DNA of 64,000 nucleotides from positions 81,245,887 to 81,309,886 of the forward strand of contig CM057225.1 in assembly GCA_029891385.1 (NCBI GenBank), read 5' to 3'. Source of the stretch: Erythroxylum novogranatense (taxonomy: Eukaryota; Streptophyta; Magnoliopsida; Malpighiales; Erythroxylaceae). Below, one piece after another: positions 1 through 11,399 of this stretch (position 1 is its first letter; every line of letters begins with the position of its first letter). The position numbers and the translations under genes were made by a program. The notes below the pieces were generated by a model. That model was given only the letters and a program-made list of their open reading frames with translations, did not search any database and was not told where the DNA came from.

Positions 1-466
1 TTCTTCACACCTTCTCTCCTTTCATGAAAGAGAGAATCGAAAATACCAATTGAAAGAGTTTCAATTTTGCTTCTTCTTCTTCTAAGAAAATCTCCTCCAA
101 ACATTTCTTCTCCTTTCCCACCAAAGGATTTTGTTAACCTAATTGTCCTTGAAGAACAGGTGGTAAATCTAATTGGTTGAGTATACTACAACAAGGAGAA
201 AGTAGATTGCTAAAGGAAAAGAGTCAAAGGCAAAGGATTTGGATACATGAAGAAGGAGAGGATAGCACAGCGAGGATTTAAAGCTATAGCGAAGGAGTCG
301 GTAATACTCCTAATCTTGTTTATATTTTATTATCCTTATATCATATCATGTATGGATTGGCATGTTGATTTGGATTTGTTGCTTCCGCTGCAAGTAATGA
401 TTTCTTAAAAGTTTTGAAATCTACCATTTTTCCAAACAAAGCATGTTTTCTTTTTCCGATCCAACA
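1..466 (+). mobile_element. 3' LTR end of an Angela-like copia element, truncated by the window edge
   Basis: This segment is the reverse complement of 3151 to about 3615 and of 28041 to about 28505, the LTRs of element 1, with few differences. It ends in CCGATCCAACA at 466. The next bases continue the RNase H reading frame of element A, and there is no primer-binding site. It is therefore the outer end of a + strand copy whose body lies left of the window. The TSD would be ATCAT at 467-471; its partner is outside the window. Confidence 0.85.
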
Positions 467-559
467 ATCATCAGTCTACAATTTGTTAAGACGAATCAAC
501 AATGGGCAGATATCTTCACTAAACCTTTATGTGAAGATAGATTCAAGGAAATAAGGTAG
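467..559 (+). pseudogene. Element A pol C-terminus (end of RNase H)
   Basis: The frame reads to a TAG at 557-559 and contains the copia C-terminal motif WADIFTKPL followed by EDRFKEIR. The same sequence ends the element 2 polyprotein at 24076. RNase H would degrade the RNA strand of the RNA-DNA hybrid during reverse transcription. Only about 30 codons remain, because the LTR ending at 466 interrupts the gene. It is a fragment, so no function is expected. Confidence 0.85.
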
Positions 560-900
560 AACTTGAATATGATAATGGTGAATGACCATTCGTCTAACAC
601 GTCATAAATCAGACAATTCATACAAGAAGATAAAAAATCGTAAGTTTTCAAGTAAATAGTAACGGTAAGTTATGAGCACTAACTTTTCAAGAGTAGGTAT
701 AAGAAGGAAATCTTCTCAAGATTCTAAAATACCTTCTACTTTAGAATTTTCTTGAAATACTTTGAAACTGACTTGTTTAGTGCTCTCAACCAAGATGATT
801 CAATACTTTGTTTTAAGCTTCAAGTTCTTTTAGATACTAACATCGCTACTTTGAGTGAAATACATTTGTGTGTTTAGTTTTTATTTGTTACAGATCACAA
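560..900 (+). other. Spacer between pol and extra ORF in element A
   Basis: This AT-rich stretch has no ORF. It corresponds to 24077-24379 in element 2. Its last 30 bases form a T-rich run ending in TTGTTACAG at 883-891, nine bases before the extra-ORF ATG at 901, which looks like a 3' splice acceptor. Otherwise I see nothing in it. Confidence 0.6.
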
Positions 901-3150
901 ATGGAAGAATCTCTTATCTATAGGAGACACGTTGATTTCATCTCATTAAAGGAAAATCAGATGGACATTGAACCAAAAATTGAAGCAGTTGGCTGAAAAA
1001 ACTTCTTTAAGGTTTGTGAAAAGGTCTATTTGAATGAGATATATGAGTTATGGAAGAATGCAAAGTTGGTAAATAACACCTTAGTATCAAAGGGAGATGG
1101 ATTGTCGGTTATCGTGACACAAGATACTATCGAGAGGGTCAGTAGGTGTCCTAGTATTGGAGTAAAGTTGTTTAACAATATAAAATGGATTACTAAAGAT
1201 CGTGCAGATAGAATGCACATTAATTGACAACTCTATGGAAGTAGTAATCCAGAAGTTAAGAAGGCTTTAACCCTTATTCCAAAGAATAAGGTTCTACATT
1301 CACTGCTTCTTCACTGTGTTCTACCAAGATTAGGCTTGAAGGACATTGTGACAATGAACGATGAACATTGTTTGTTTCACCTACTGAATGACCAACCCAT
1401 TAATCTTCCGTACTTAATTTTGAAGTACATGATCAAGTCAAAGGGAGATTCTAGCTCTTTACCATATGGAATGTTGTTGACAAGGATTTTTAGAGAATCT
1501 GGAATCTTTTTCGACAGACGTAACAGGGTAAAGATGGATGTGAAGAGTATTATTAATGCCACTACTATTCACAGAATAGGAATAAAGTTTGAAGATGAGG
1601 CGGTTACAGGTTCTACATTGAAAGCAAGATCTGAGGAGGAGCTTATAGTAAGACGGGGTAGGAGTGAACGTGATATGTCTGCAAAAAAAAAAACCTCGAT
1701 CGACAGGAAGAACATCCGTAGAAGAAAAGGCTGAGAAATCATCTGATGTAACAATAAAACCTAAGACGATTCTACATAAAGAGGAAAGTCGGGTTCAACA
1801 ATCATCACAACAAGTGTCATTTAAGAGAAAGGCGAAGACACTGCAATCAGAAAAATCCAAACAGTTAAAAATGTCACCAAGACTATTGACCTTACGATAA
1901 TAAGAACAGAAAAAGTAGAAATCTCTGATTCTTGATGGAGATTCTGAAAAGCAAGAGAAAAGACAACAACCTACCTGATCAATTTTCTCTATTTTGCAAA
2001 GCCAATCAACAAAATCATCTGGAGAGACAAAAATGAAAAGGAAGTTAGTATTTGAGAGGAAGAAGCCTCCACAAAAACTTTCTTCTAAACTGATGGAAGA
2101 ACAAAAGAAGGTGAAGCCCAGTCAGAAAAAGGTTTCTTCATCTGATGTTCAACAGAAGACGAAGACAATTGAACCCCATTTGAAACCTTACATTTCTTCT
2201 TAACCAATTAACAAAAAGGATTTGAGAATGAAGATTGCAGAAGAATCAATACCTGTTCGAAGTAGAAGCTCAATTATTATTAGAGAACCTTTGAAAAAGT
2301 CAGTCAAGGTATAAGTCAAACCTTACCAATTAATGATCAGACAATACATCTTCTTAGTCATGAAGAACGAAGACTATATGGTATTCTACGAGATGAGAAG
2401 GCAGAACCATATCCAATGAAGATTTCAAAGGATCGATATACAATCTATCCGATTACAAGCAGAACATCGATAAAAATTGTGTCAGACATACAACCAAGAT
2501 GTTCATCCCTTATGAAAAACGAAGAAAAAGGGAAAAAGAAGATGTTTCCTAGGGAAATAAAGATGATCTTACAGAAGAGCAAATTCAAGTAGCTGTGAAG
2601 AACATAGATGATGCATGTAATGCAGCTCAACCTAGAGGTATCTATATTTCACATCACATTTCAAAAGCATCAGGAAGCCAATTTGGAGTTTCAACCACAG
2701 ATGAAAACTTCAAGGTAGTTGGCAAAGTAAAAGAAGGACAGTACAAAAGTATCACGGTTGAAGGTATCAATTTCAACTTCGAAACCTTTATGCACTTAAT
2801 TATGCATTTAAGAACTTTAGGTTTTTACCTTCAGTCAAAGATGTGTTACACCTTCTTGGGAAACCAATTTTGAAACTGCCTAGACCTGATGATCTTCATC
2901 TTCCAGAAGGAAAACAAACCTTCAGTCTACCCTCGATCAAAATTATAGAGTTGGACGTTTTACCGTCATAACCATATGCTGTTGAAAACCTTCATCCACT
3001 TGGTGAAATACAACAAGATCCTACTGTTAATCTGGAGTTCTTGAAGCATTTCACAAATTGGCCGGAAGCAAGTCATAGACAGAAGGAAGTTCAAGAAGCC
3101 TTAGCAAAAAAAATTGAGGAAATTCATACTAAGGTTAATGAACTAGGTGA
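901..3150 (+). pseudogene. Element A extra ORF downstream of pol (Sirevirus extra or env-like position), decayed
   Basis: The frame starts at ATG 901 and is collinear with the extra ORF of element 2 at 24380-26708. The best conserved part, about 1280-1520, includes motifs such as VLHSLLLHCVLPR and LPYGMLLTRIFRES. It resembles the region often labelled 'putative plant transposon protein' in databases. A lysine/serine-rich middle and an acidic C-terminal part follow. Breaks include a TGA at about 994 where element 2 has tryptophan, a TGA at 1225-1227, a frameshift at the A run near 1681-1692, and further stops after 2200. The insertion of element 1 at 3151 removes the last part, which resumes at 29870. 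Its function is unknown; such ORFs are a variable accessory module of Sireviruses. Confidence 0.75.
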
Positions 3151-5240
3151 TGTTGGATCGGAAAAAGAAAACATGCTTTGTTTGAAAAAACGGTAGATTT
3201 CAAAACTTTTAAAAAATCATTACTTACAGCGGAAGCAACAAATCCAAATCAACATGCTAATCCATACCTGATATAGTATAAGGATAATAAAATATAAACA
3301 AGATCAGAAGTATTACCGACTCCTTTGCTACAGCTTTAAATCCTCGTTGCGCTATCCTCTCCTTCTTCGTGTATCCAAATCCTTTGCCTTTGACTCTTTT
3401 CCTTTAGCAATCTACTTTCTCCTTGTTGTAGTATCCTCAACCAATTAGATTTACCACCTGTTCTTTAAGGACAATTAGGTTAACAAAATCCTTTGGTGGG
3501 AAAGGAGAAGAAATGTTTGGAGGAGATTTTCTTAGAAGAAGAAGAAGCAAAATTGAAACTCTTTCAATTGGTATTTTTGATTCTCTCTTTTATGAAAGGA
3601 GAGGTGTAAAGAACATGCAAGAACTCTTTCTTACCTACCAATTTCGTATATGCATGGATGAAAGGAGAGAGAGGCATCAAATGCATCACTTCTTTCATTA
3701 ATCACTCATAAAATAGCCAATAAATGAGATTATCTTCATTTGTCTTTATGATGACTATTTGAAAAGACCATAACCTAAAATTCAATACCCAATTTTGGTT
3801 TTGCTAAGAAGAACGAAGAAAGATGTTCCATCTAATGTACATCTTTCATCTTTAATCTAATGAATGCAAATAGGTTACAAGCCAACATTAAAAGACAACC
3901 ATTAAACCATTTAATGGTAAGTTCATAACTCCATTTAATGATGATTAACCATAATAAAGACCATCTTTATTTAGCATTTTAATGTCAAATGTGTGGTTAC
4001 ACATTTAACCTAGGAATAACCGAAATTGCTATCTTCTTCTTAAAAAAATTGTTTTAATATAATTAATCTAATTAATTACATTAAACCAAAAACCAAGCCC
4101 ATTACTAAATGTACATTTGGGCTTCTTTAATTAGACCAAGTCCAAGATTCAATTATGGGCTTCTAATTAACCTCCATTTATATTTCTTACTTAGCTTGAT
4201 AACCTTCCCTAAAGCAAAGTGGGGAATCTTATTGGACTTTGATAATTCAAGCTCCAATAAGCCCAGAATTAATTCAATCTCATTGGAATTAATTCTAGCT
4301 TATTAACTAAATGTCATTCCACTAAAGACAATTAGTTGAACTCTTGAATTATTAAATATTATGAGAATATGTCCAATTGCAAACCCTATTTAGAATCTTA
4401 TTACAGCCATCCGCATAACAAAGGGTAAAATTATCGTTTTGCCCTTATGTTGGTTTTTCCTTCTAGATCTCTCATTTTACTTTATATGGTGATTAACACA
4501 TAAGATCTCATCTCAGTTTTAAGACTTGATGGGTAGCTAGTCCATCAAACTAATGGCACCAGTTTAATCACCAAATCTCCTTAAAACATCTAGAAGAGAT
4601 GATAACACTATAAACTCTTTATTTGAGTGAATGTTCCCTGATACATGTTTCAATTAATAATTCCAACATGCGATAATCGGATTAATACTCAGTAAAATCC
4701 ATTCGATTATATCAAGAATTATAATGAAACATATATGAGTTCACCACTCATCAAGATTATAGTTCATAATAAGCGAATGCTTAAGTTGTATGTTTTAAGA
4801 TTAAAGTAACGACCCACTTTATTCTTGAAAACATACTTGATTCCAGATTTATTTAATAGTTCCATTATCGATAGTCAACTACTATCATGATATGAAACTC
4901 ATCATTCTCTTGAAGTAAACTCCTTTACTTATATGGAGATAAATCGCAACACTACAGTCTAAACCATAATCAAGCGACCAACTTGATTATTCAACTGTGA
5001 ATCAATTAATTCAGATTCTAATAATATACATGTTTCCCATACATCTCTATGTATATGTATATTACTTACAAAAGAATCTCAGTACCTTATGACCAGATAT
5101 ATAATGCTCATACAGATAAAACCAAACTCTTTTATTTTATTAATAATAAAAATTTTCATTACAAAACTTTAACTGAAGAAGATAAAGTTACATGTAAATA
5201 CACTTGCTTTCCAGGGCACTATATTTACATAACTCTAATA
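3151..5240 (-). mobile_element. 3' LTR of element 1
   Basis: At 2090 bp it aligns end to end with 28041-29864. It starts TGTTGGATCGG on the + strand, and its other end reads CTCTAATA where the partner LTR has CTCCAACA, so the 5'-TG of this LTR has mutated to TA. About 265 bp at 3625-3890 have no counterpart in the other LTR. The block holds no credible gene; short ORFs in it are chance. Confidence 0.9.
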
Positions 5241-5256
5241 GTCTCCCACTTTCCCT
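5241..5256 (-). promoter_or_regulatory. Polypurine tract of element 1
   Basis: Read on the - strand this is AGGGAAAGTGGGAGAC, directly abutting the 3' LTR. PPTs prime plus-strand DNA synthesis. C and D have the comparable AGGTCAAGTGGGAGAT at the same place. Confidence 0.85.
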
Positions 5257-5912
5257 AAAGCAAGTTTGACATATCCCTCATTCCCATCCCTTCTAGGTGA
5301 CCCTCAAAGCTCTTTGGAGTCAATGTCTTTGTGAACAGATCAGCAAGGTTTTGCTCGATGGGAATCTTTACCACATCCACTTCTCCACGTTGTATTATCT
5401 CCCTTATAAGATGATACTTTTGATCAATGTGTTTGGCAACTTTGTGGTTCCGAGGTTCTTTAGAATTAGTCACTGCCCCACTATTATCACAATAAAGTGT
5501 AATGGCCTTTTCTGCCTCTGGAACTACCTCCAAATCATTTAGGAACTTAGGAGCCAGTTGCTTCCTTTGCTTCTTCACAAGCACGAGAACATACTCACCT
5601 CCATAGTCGAATCAGCAATACAATATTGCTTGACACTCCTCAAACTATGGCTCCACCTCCTAAAGTAAATATAGAACTGAAGTTGATTTCCTTGAATCAA
5701 CATTTGATTGGAAATCGAAATCCGTATATCCTGTCAGAATAAGATTACTTTCAGAGTAAACAAGCATTAAGTTCTTCGTCCCACGAAGATACTTAAGTAT
5801 ACACTTAACCGCAGTCTAATGTTCCATTCCTGGATTGGACTGAAATCTGCTTACCAGTCCCACTACGTAACAGATATCCGATCTAGTGCACAACATTGCA
5901 TACATCAAACTA
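5255..5912 (-). pseudogene. Element 1 RNase H / pol C-terminus
   Basis: On the - strand the remnant runs from the end of the RT thumb (LMYAMLCTRSD) through a weakly preserved HILKYLRGT-like segment and a GYTD motif to the RNase H core LYCDNSGAV and the copia end motif ADLFTKTLTPKSF. The last 109 codons are open (5584-5255). Upstream there are stops and frameshifts, for example near 5630 and 5670. The insertion at 5918 separates it from RT, and the TSD CCAAC sits exactly in the codons shared by the two halves. Confidence 0.85.
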
Positions 5913-5917
5913 CCAAC

Positions 5918-8900
5918 TGTAACATCCCACCCTCAACGGGAAGGGTAGAATAGTAATTTGGCATAGGATGAGAGTAATTGGGCTTCATTAGGACTGTTCA
6001 TGCATACTAGTATTGGTACACAGTGAATTTTGTGCACATGAAATAACTGTACATGCATACATGACATTCCCGGTTTTTGTGCCTAATGTAGTTTTACTGT
6101 GATTAGCATGTTTCTTGTGTTTGAAAAATTATTCTGAGTGCGCCATTGAGTGTTTTATATTTTAAGAGATTTTTAGAAATTTTTCTGGAATTTTTTGGGG
6201 TATTTGCCCAGACCGGAAAATTTTCAACTGGCTGACTGAGTGGGTTTCCTGTACTGAAAAGTACTACCTAATGGCAATGGAATATTGGATAAAGGATTTT
6301 GGGATTTTTATTTGAGCCATTAGCATTAGATAGAAGATTTATTTGTATTAATGTTCTTTATTAAATAGGATTACTTGATTTTTGTTTTTTTTAATTAAAT
6401 GACAAGTGTCCATATTCATTTATTAGGCTTGTCTCATTCCATTCCTTTATCTACGACTCTCTCCTTAAAAGTTCCATAAAAATCAATTTGAAAGCTTAAA
6501 GTTTCCTTCCATCTGTAGCTTCCATCCTCCTCCTTCCTTTGCTTGTTTTCTTCTTCTTTTAAAGTGCTACCTTCCTCCACTTATCTAGACCTTCATATCC
6601 TTTGTGCTTACTCTTCTTTTATGCACAAAAATCTCAATCCTTTCCTTAAAGAGTGGTAACCATAGGTTTGAAGAGAGGTTGAGAAGTTTGAGTGAATTGA
6701 AAACTGGAAAATTGAAGAGCTTAAAGCTTGTTTAGGTGAGAATTTTACTTATGTTCTTTCATTTAGTAGTTAGAGGCATTTATGGTGTTTTATTGTACAT
6801 TAATTTCATGAAACCTATGGCTTGATTATTTGGGTATGAGTTTATGTTGTGTGAGGGTAAGTGAATAAACATGGCTTAGATTGATTTTAGCTTGATTTTG
6901 GATTGAATATTGATGACTAATCTTGCATAGAAATTAAGAGTTTAATGCTGAAAAATTTTGACTATGGGTCTAAGTGAGTGTAGGAATGATCTAGGGGCTG
7001 ATTTTGTGTCCAATTGGGATGCTTATGGTAATAGAAGTTCAATTGGCATGATAGGAAGTGTATTTGAGTAGTAAAGCTGAAAATTGGTTTTTGACCTACT
7101 GTACTGTTTTGAGCAAAACCCATTGTGTGGTTATGTCAATGAGGTGAGGTTTGTGCTAAATGAAACTTTGGCTTGTTGGCTACATTTTTGTGTGAAATAG
7201 GTGTTGTCTAATTTTAGCCTTAAGAGTGTGAAATTTGGCTTGGAATGTTACTATTGATGTCTGTATGAACAGTAACCGAACCAATGACCTAAGTGTTTTG
7301 ATGATTTTTCTAAATTAATTTAGAAGGAATTGATGAAAATGGTATTCATGAGAGTTGAAGCCTATATTGTTAGCTTTCCATTGTCACTAATTTTGCAATT
7401 TTTCGATATGTATATTGGGAGATATTCACTGTTAACTATTGACTGATTTTGTACATTGTGGTGAAACCTAGCCTAAGTGTCAGATTTGTGAGCATTCTGA
7501 TTGGAAACAATTTTAGAAATTTCTATGAATTGAATTGGCTTGAGTGATCTTCTGAAGAGTTGTAAAGGAAGAAATTATCTTGAAAATGGTATATCGCATG
7601 TGATTTTTGGAGATCCGATTTGGGAGTTATGAGTTTTCAAAAACTGAACCTGCATTAGGTTTTTAACTGTTGCCCTGATCAGTCACTTGTTTGGAAGTTT
7701 TGAACTTGTTAGGGATGGAATTGGATTTTGAATCCTTCATGAAAATTGAAGTATGAGAGCTTATCTTTCCAGTGATATAAGGTAGTGATTGTTTTGACAT
7801 TTGTGCTAGGAGATATGCTACTTTGAAATGTACTGTTCAGATTGGGAAATTTCAGTGGGCAGATGCTTTGGTGAATTGTTTGGCCTAGTTAACAAATGAA
7901 CTTGATTTCAGTTGTCATGAAAGTTGTAGATAACATTGTGACATTTCTGAAAATATTTATTGTGTAATTTTTGAAAAAGAAAATGAAAAGTTATTGAATT
8001 TACAAGATACTGTACTGTTTTAGAACCGATTGACTAGGCACTAGGTTTAATTGGATTTTTGACACCCTTAGGGGTGAAATTGATTTTTATGGTCTTCATG
8101 AAACTTGTAGAGTTTTTCATGATCTTTCCAACGAGATTTGGTTTGTAATTTTTTGAATTGTGTGCAAAGAGTTATAGGTGCCTGAATTTTGGTTTGAAAA
8201 TAAGAAAAAGAGAAGGAAATAGGGGCAATATATATATATATTATTTTATTTGATTTTTTGTGTTCTTTTGGGAATAATTTTTCCGTTCGACGTCCGATTG
8301 ACCTGATTCTTAAGGCATCGGATTCATAGAATATTTAATTTCATTTTATGAGAGATTGGGAACTTTTGGACGGGAAATTAACGTGAGTCCAGTTTATTAT
8401 TTTCTGGTTATTGTTTTATTTATTTTTGGACCTATAGAGGCCCGAATTGAGTACCGTCAGGCCATTAGATTTCTAATTTTTAGACGGATTTTTATGATAG
8501 AAAAGGTGAGATTAGGGCCGGGAATATCACGAACAAGCATTATACACCTACATGTGCATTATTGAATAGTTATGATTGGACAGTTAGTAATATTCATCTT
8601 CTCTGATTTTTTTATATATAGAGGCACAATTGGAGCGTCGATCGACCGATGTAGCAAAGACTTTTCGGCATTAGCTCGGAAGTAATAGGTGAGTAACCTA
8701 GATGAGTTTCTCAATTATTAATTGTCTAATATGGGGATAATGGCGGGATCAGGAATGTGTAAATTGTGTGACTTGTTTGCCTCATCGGGATTCTTGTGAT
8801 TAATTATGACTTATGGACCGTTAATTGTGAATTATAGACGTTAATTGTGGTGATGGATATTAATTGTGCATTATGGACTGTTAGTTAACTATTCAATTGG

Positions 8901-9675
8901 GCATAGACATTTCATACACAGATGCAAAAACGGATAAAAATAATTGTGAACCGAGTCGCCACTGAAACTGAAAAACAAGCCTAGAGCTCGAAGGGAGATA
9001 ATCCTCCTGAGACGCGTCTACTGATTAATGATTACTGCTTAAGCGCTCGGTCACAACACTGAAATAAAACTGAAAAAAGAGTCACATGTGCATTGCATCT
9101 GGACTGAATACCTGAAATGACTTTTCTTTGTATATGATCGTGTGATTCTTGAACTGTATTACCACGATGATTGCCTGATTACTGGAACATACTTACGTGA
9201 TGCATGAATTGGGCGAACCATCGATGATGATTCCTCATTGAGTTCGCAAACTCATCCAAAATTGCAATCTATTTTTCGTGGTTAAGAGTAGATATTAGCT
9301 CCTCGGGAATGTAGAGCCTTGGACATCGGATTGGCGAGAGGTTATGGCTCAAAGGTCGGTCATTGGGATTTCTTTTGGAGACTTATAGTTAGAAGCTGCT
9401 ACATGTGCCTTATTGTATAGTACTTAATGTAAAGTGTTTTGAAGGATTGTATAGACTGAAAATCTTGACGGTTGTAAATTTCTAAGTTTGAGTAAATGAA
9501 ATGAAATACTGCTTTGGTTTTAAAAAGTTACCAATTTCTCATTTCTGTTTTATTATTGTGATGCCATGGAGAGTTTAGCGGTGGTTGTCAGTAGTGGTCT
9601 CTTATCATAGGATATGTACCGAAATGACCTACGGGCGTTCCGGTGGCTACTACTCTATGGTAAGGGGGCGCTACA
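5918..9675 (+). mobile_element. Solo LTR 1 of the Tekay-like chromovirus family (+)
   Basis: This 3758-bp segment aligns along its length with the two LTRs of element E (50864-54674 and 58084-61838). It starts TGTAACATCCCACC and ends GGGGGCGCTACA. There is no internal domain, gag or PPT, so it is a solo LTR left by LTR-LTR recombination. The left TSD CCAAC is at 5913-5917. The right CCAAC is at 10073-10077, after a further 397 bp (9676-10072) that must be a secondary insertion at the LTR end. The ORFs inside are short and not conserved with the other copies. Confidence 0.88.
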
Positions 9676-9819
9676 TGGCTCAATGGTAAGAGGCGTGTTC
9701 GTAAATAACAGCAAAACCTTGAGGTCTTGGGTTCGAGTAGTGGACTCACCCTTGATCAAAGAGGACAATACTTGGATTGATGGCGGTAAAGGCCAGGCTC
9801 TACATTAAAAAGGTGCCTT
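9676..9819 (+). repeat. SINE-like tRNA-derived repeat, copy 1
   Basis: The sequence begins TGGCTCAATGGTAAGAGG, which fits a tRNA A-box. About 54 bases later it has GGTTCGAGTAG, which fits a B-box. A second, inverted copy lies at about 9892-10019. The two match closely except for a 15-base stretch after the A-box and a few other positions. It begins directly after the solo-LTR terminus. I could not assign a SINE family or its own TSD. Confidence 0.5.
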
Positions 9820-9823
9820 TTTA

Positions 9824-10072
9824 TGTAGCGACCCAAAATTTGCATACCGGGTGGGTTTCTCGCGCACCTCAAGAGGCCCGCGACCGCTACTGTAGAGCCC
9901 GACCTCTACCGCCATCACTCCAGGTATTGTCCTCTCTGATACTTGGGTGAGCCACTGCTCGAATCCAAGACCTCAAGGTTTTGTTCCACTTTAAGTGGAC
10001 GCCTCTTACCATTGAGCCACCTCTTGAGGTGCGCGAGAAACCCAGCCGGTACGTAAAGTTTGGGTCGCTACA
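9824..10072. repeat. Fold-back element with 53-bp inverted repeats enclosing an inverted SINE-like copy
   Basis: The left arm 9824-9876 starts TGTAGCGACCC. The right arm 10020-10072 is its reverse complement with about 4 mismatches in 53. Between them, about 9892-10019 is the reverse complement of the SINE-like copy at 9676-9819, including the box A and box B motifs. The right arm ends CGCTACA, followed immediately by the TSD CCAAC of the whole insertion. The same seven bases CGCTACA also end the solo LTR at 9669-9675, so they could be a TSD of this insertion or part of the arm. Transposition class is uncertain. Confidence 0.6.
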
Positions 10073-10077
10073 CCAAC

Positions 10078-11094
10078 TGCCGAAGCATATGGAATGTTAC
10101 GCATGCGTTCAACCTCCTCTTGGGTTTTAGGTGCTTGTTCCTTTGAAAGTTTGATTCCATGTCTAGTAGGAGTAAAACCCCTCTTGGAATCTTGCATGAC
10201 GAACTTATTGAGCATATTCTCAATGTAGGTTAGTTGAGAGAAAGCTATCTGCTTGTTCTTTTGATCCCTTATAAGTTTGATCCCTAGAACATAGGTAGCC
10301 TCTCCCAAATCCTTCATTGAAAACTGTTCATTCAGCCATCCCTCAATCGTAGATAACATTCCCACATCATTCCCAATGAGTAGAATGTCATCAACATACA
10401 GGATTAGGAAAGTAACCTTACCTTCTTGTATTCTTTTATAAACACAAGGCTCATCTAGGTTTTGTATGAATCCATAGGTTTTGATAGCCTTATCAAACCT
10501 AATGTTCCAAGACCTAGATGCTTGCTTAAGTCCATAAATGGACCTTTGGAACTCGCAAACCTTATGCTCATTACCTGGCTCACTGAGTACTTCTGGTTGG
10601 GACATATAAATGGTCTCCTCAAGATCCCCATTAAGAAATGCGGTATTGACATCCATTTGCCATATTTCATAATCAAAATAGGATACTATGGCCAAAAGAA
10701 TCCTGATGGACTTAAGCATGGCAACCGGAGAAAAAGTCTCCTCATAGTTTATACCCTCCTTTTGAGTATAGCCTTTAGCTACCAATCTAGCTTTAAAGGT
10801 CTCTACCTTTCCATCCGATCCCTTTTGCCTTTTGTAGATCCATTTACACCCTATGGCTTTTAGACCTGGTGGTAGATCTACAAGGACCCATACTTCATTA
10901 GTATACATAGAATCTATTTTCGATTCCATCGCCTTGAGCCATTTTCCTGCGTCAACATCATTAATAGTCTGTGTATATGTAATGGGATCTATTTCTTCTT
11001 GGTCCGAGATGGTAATTAAGCCTTCTCCTAAACCCAGATACCTATCTGGCTGTCTCACAACCCTCCCACTATGTCTAGGCACACCTTGATGTTC
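10078..11094 (-). pseudogene. Element 1 reverse transcriptase (RVT_2)
   Basis: On the - strand this is one open reading frame of about 335 codons. It runs from a linker through the copia RT signature VDLPPGLKAIGCKWIYK, then ARLVAKGYTQ, WQMDVNTAFLNGDL, SIYGLKQASRSWN, the catalytic YVDD at 10398-10387, and the conserved IPYASAVG at its interrupted end. RT copies element RNA into cDNA inside virus-like particles. The catalytic domain looks complete, but it is cut from integrase by a stop at 11098-11100 and from RNase H by the insertion at 5918-10072. After 10078 the frame runs into the fold-back and means nothing. Confidence 0.92.
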
Positions 11095-11097
11095 AGG

Positions 11098-11399
11098 TTA
11101 CACTTCTAATTCAACTCTTGAATCCATTTCGACATCTTGTTCTGTCATATCCAAAACAACTCTTGGTTTGGATGAAATAGCTAACTCCTTTAGTACTACT
11201 TCACTTCTTCGTTTGTGATTTTTCATAAAATCTTCCTCTAAGAAGGTTGCAATTGTCGACACAAATACCTTCTTATCATGAGGACTGTAAAGATAGTACC
11301 CTCGAGTTCCCGTAGAATATCTTACAAACAAACATACTTCTGACCTTGGTTCCATCTTTGTGGATTCAGGCTTTAGAACATGGGCTGGGCAGCCCCAAA
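11098..11399 (-). pseudogene. Element 1 integrase C-terminal part
   Basis: The - strand frame reads PAHVLKPEST through a GYYLYSPHDKKVF motif to an acidic linker. This is the typical copia integrase tail that begins with the WGCP-type motif, here cut by the solo LTR at 11400. It ends in a stop (11098-11100) just before the RT linker. Integrase inserts the cDNA into the chromosome. Confidence 0.85.

Noticed and set aside
560..900. Independent promoter or host exon between pol and extra ORF
   Set aside because: The stretch corresponds to 24077-24379 in element 2 and is best explained as an element spacer.
9676..9750. Functional tRNA gene
   Set aside because: A-box and B-box-like motifs are present, but no acceptor stem, anticodon arm or cloverleaf can be formed, and an inverted diverged copy lies beside it.
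10462..10863. + strand ORF of 133 codons over the RT of element 1
   Set aside because: It is the antisense shadow of a conserved RT frame on the - strand; the translated product has no recognisable motif.
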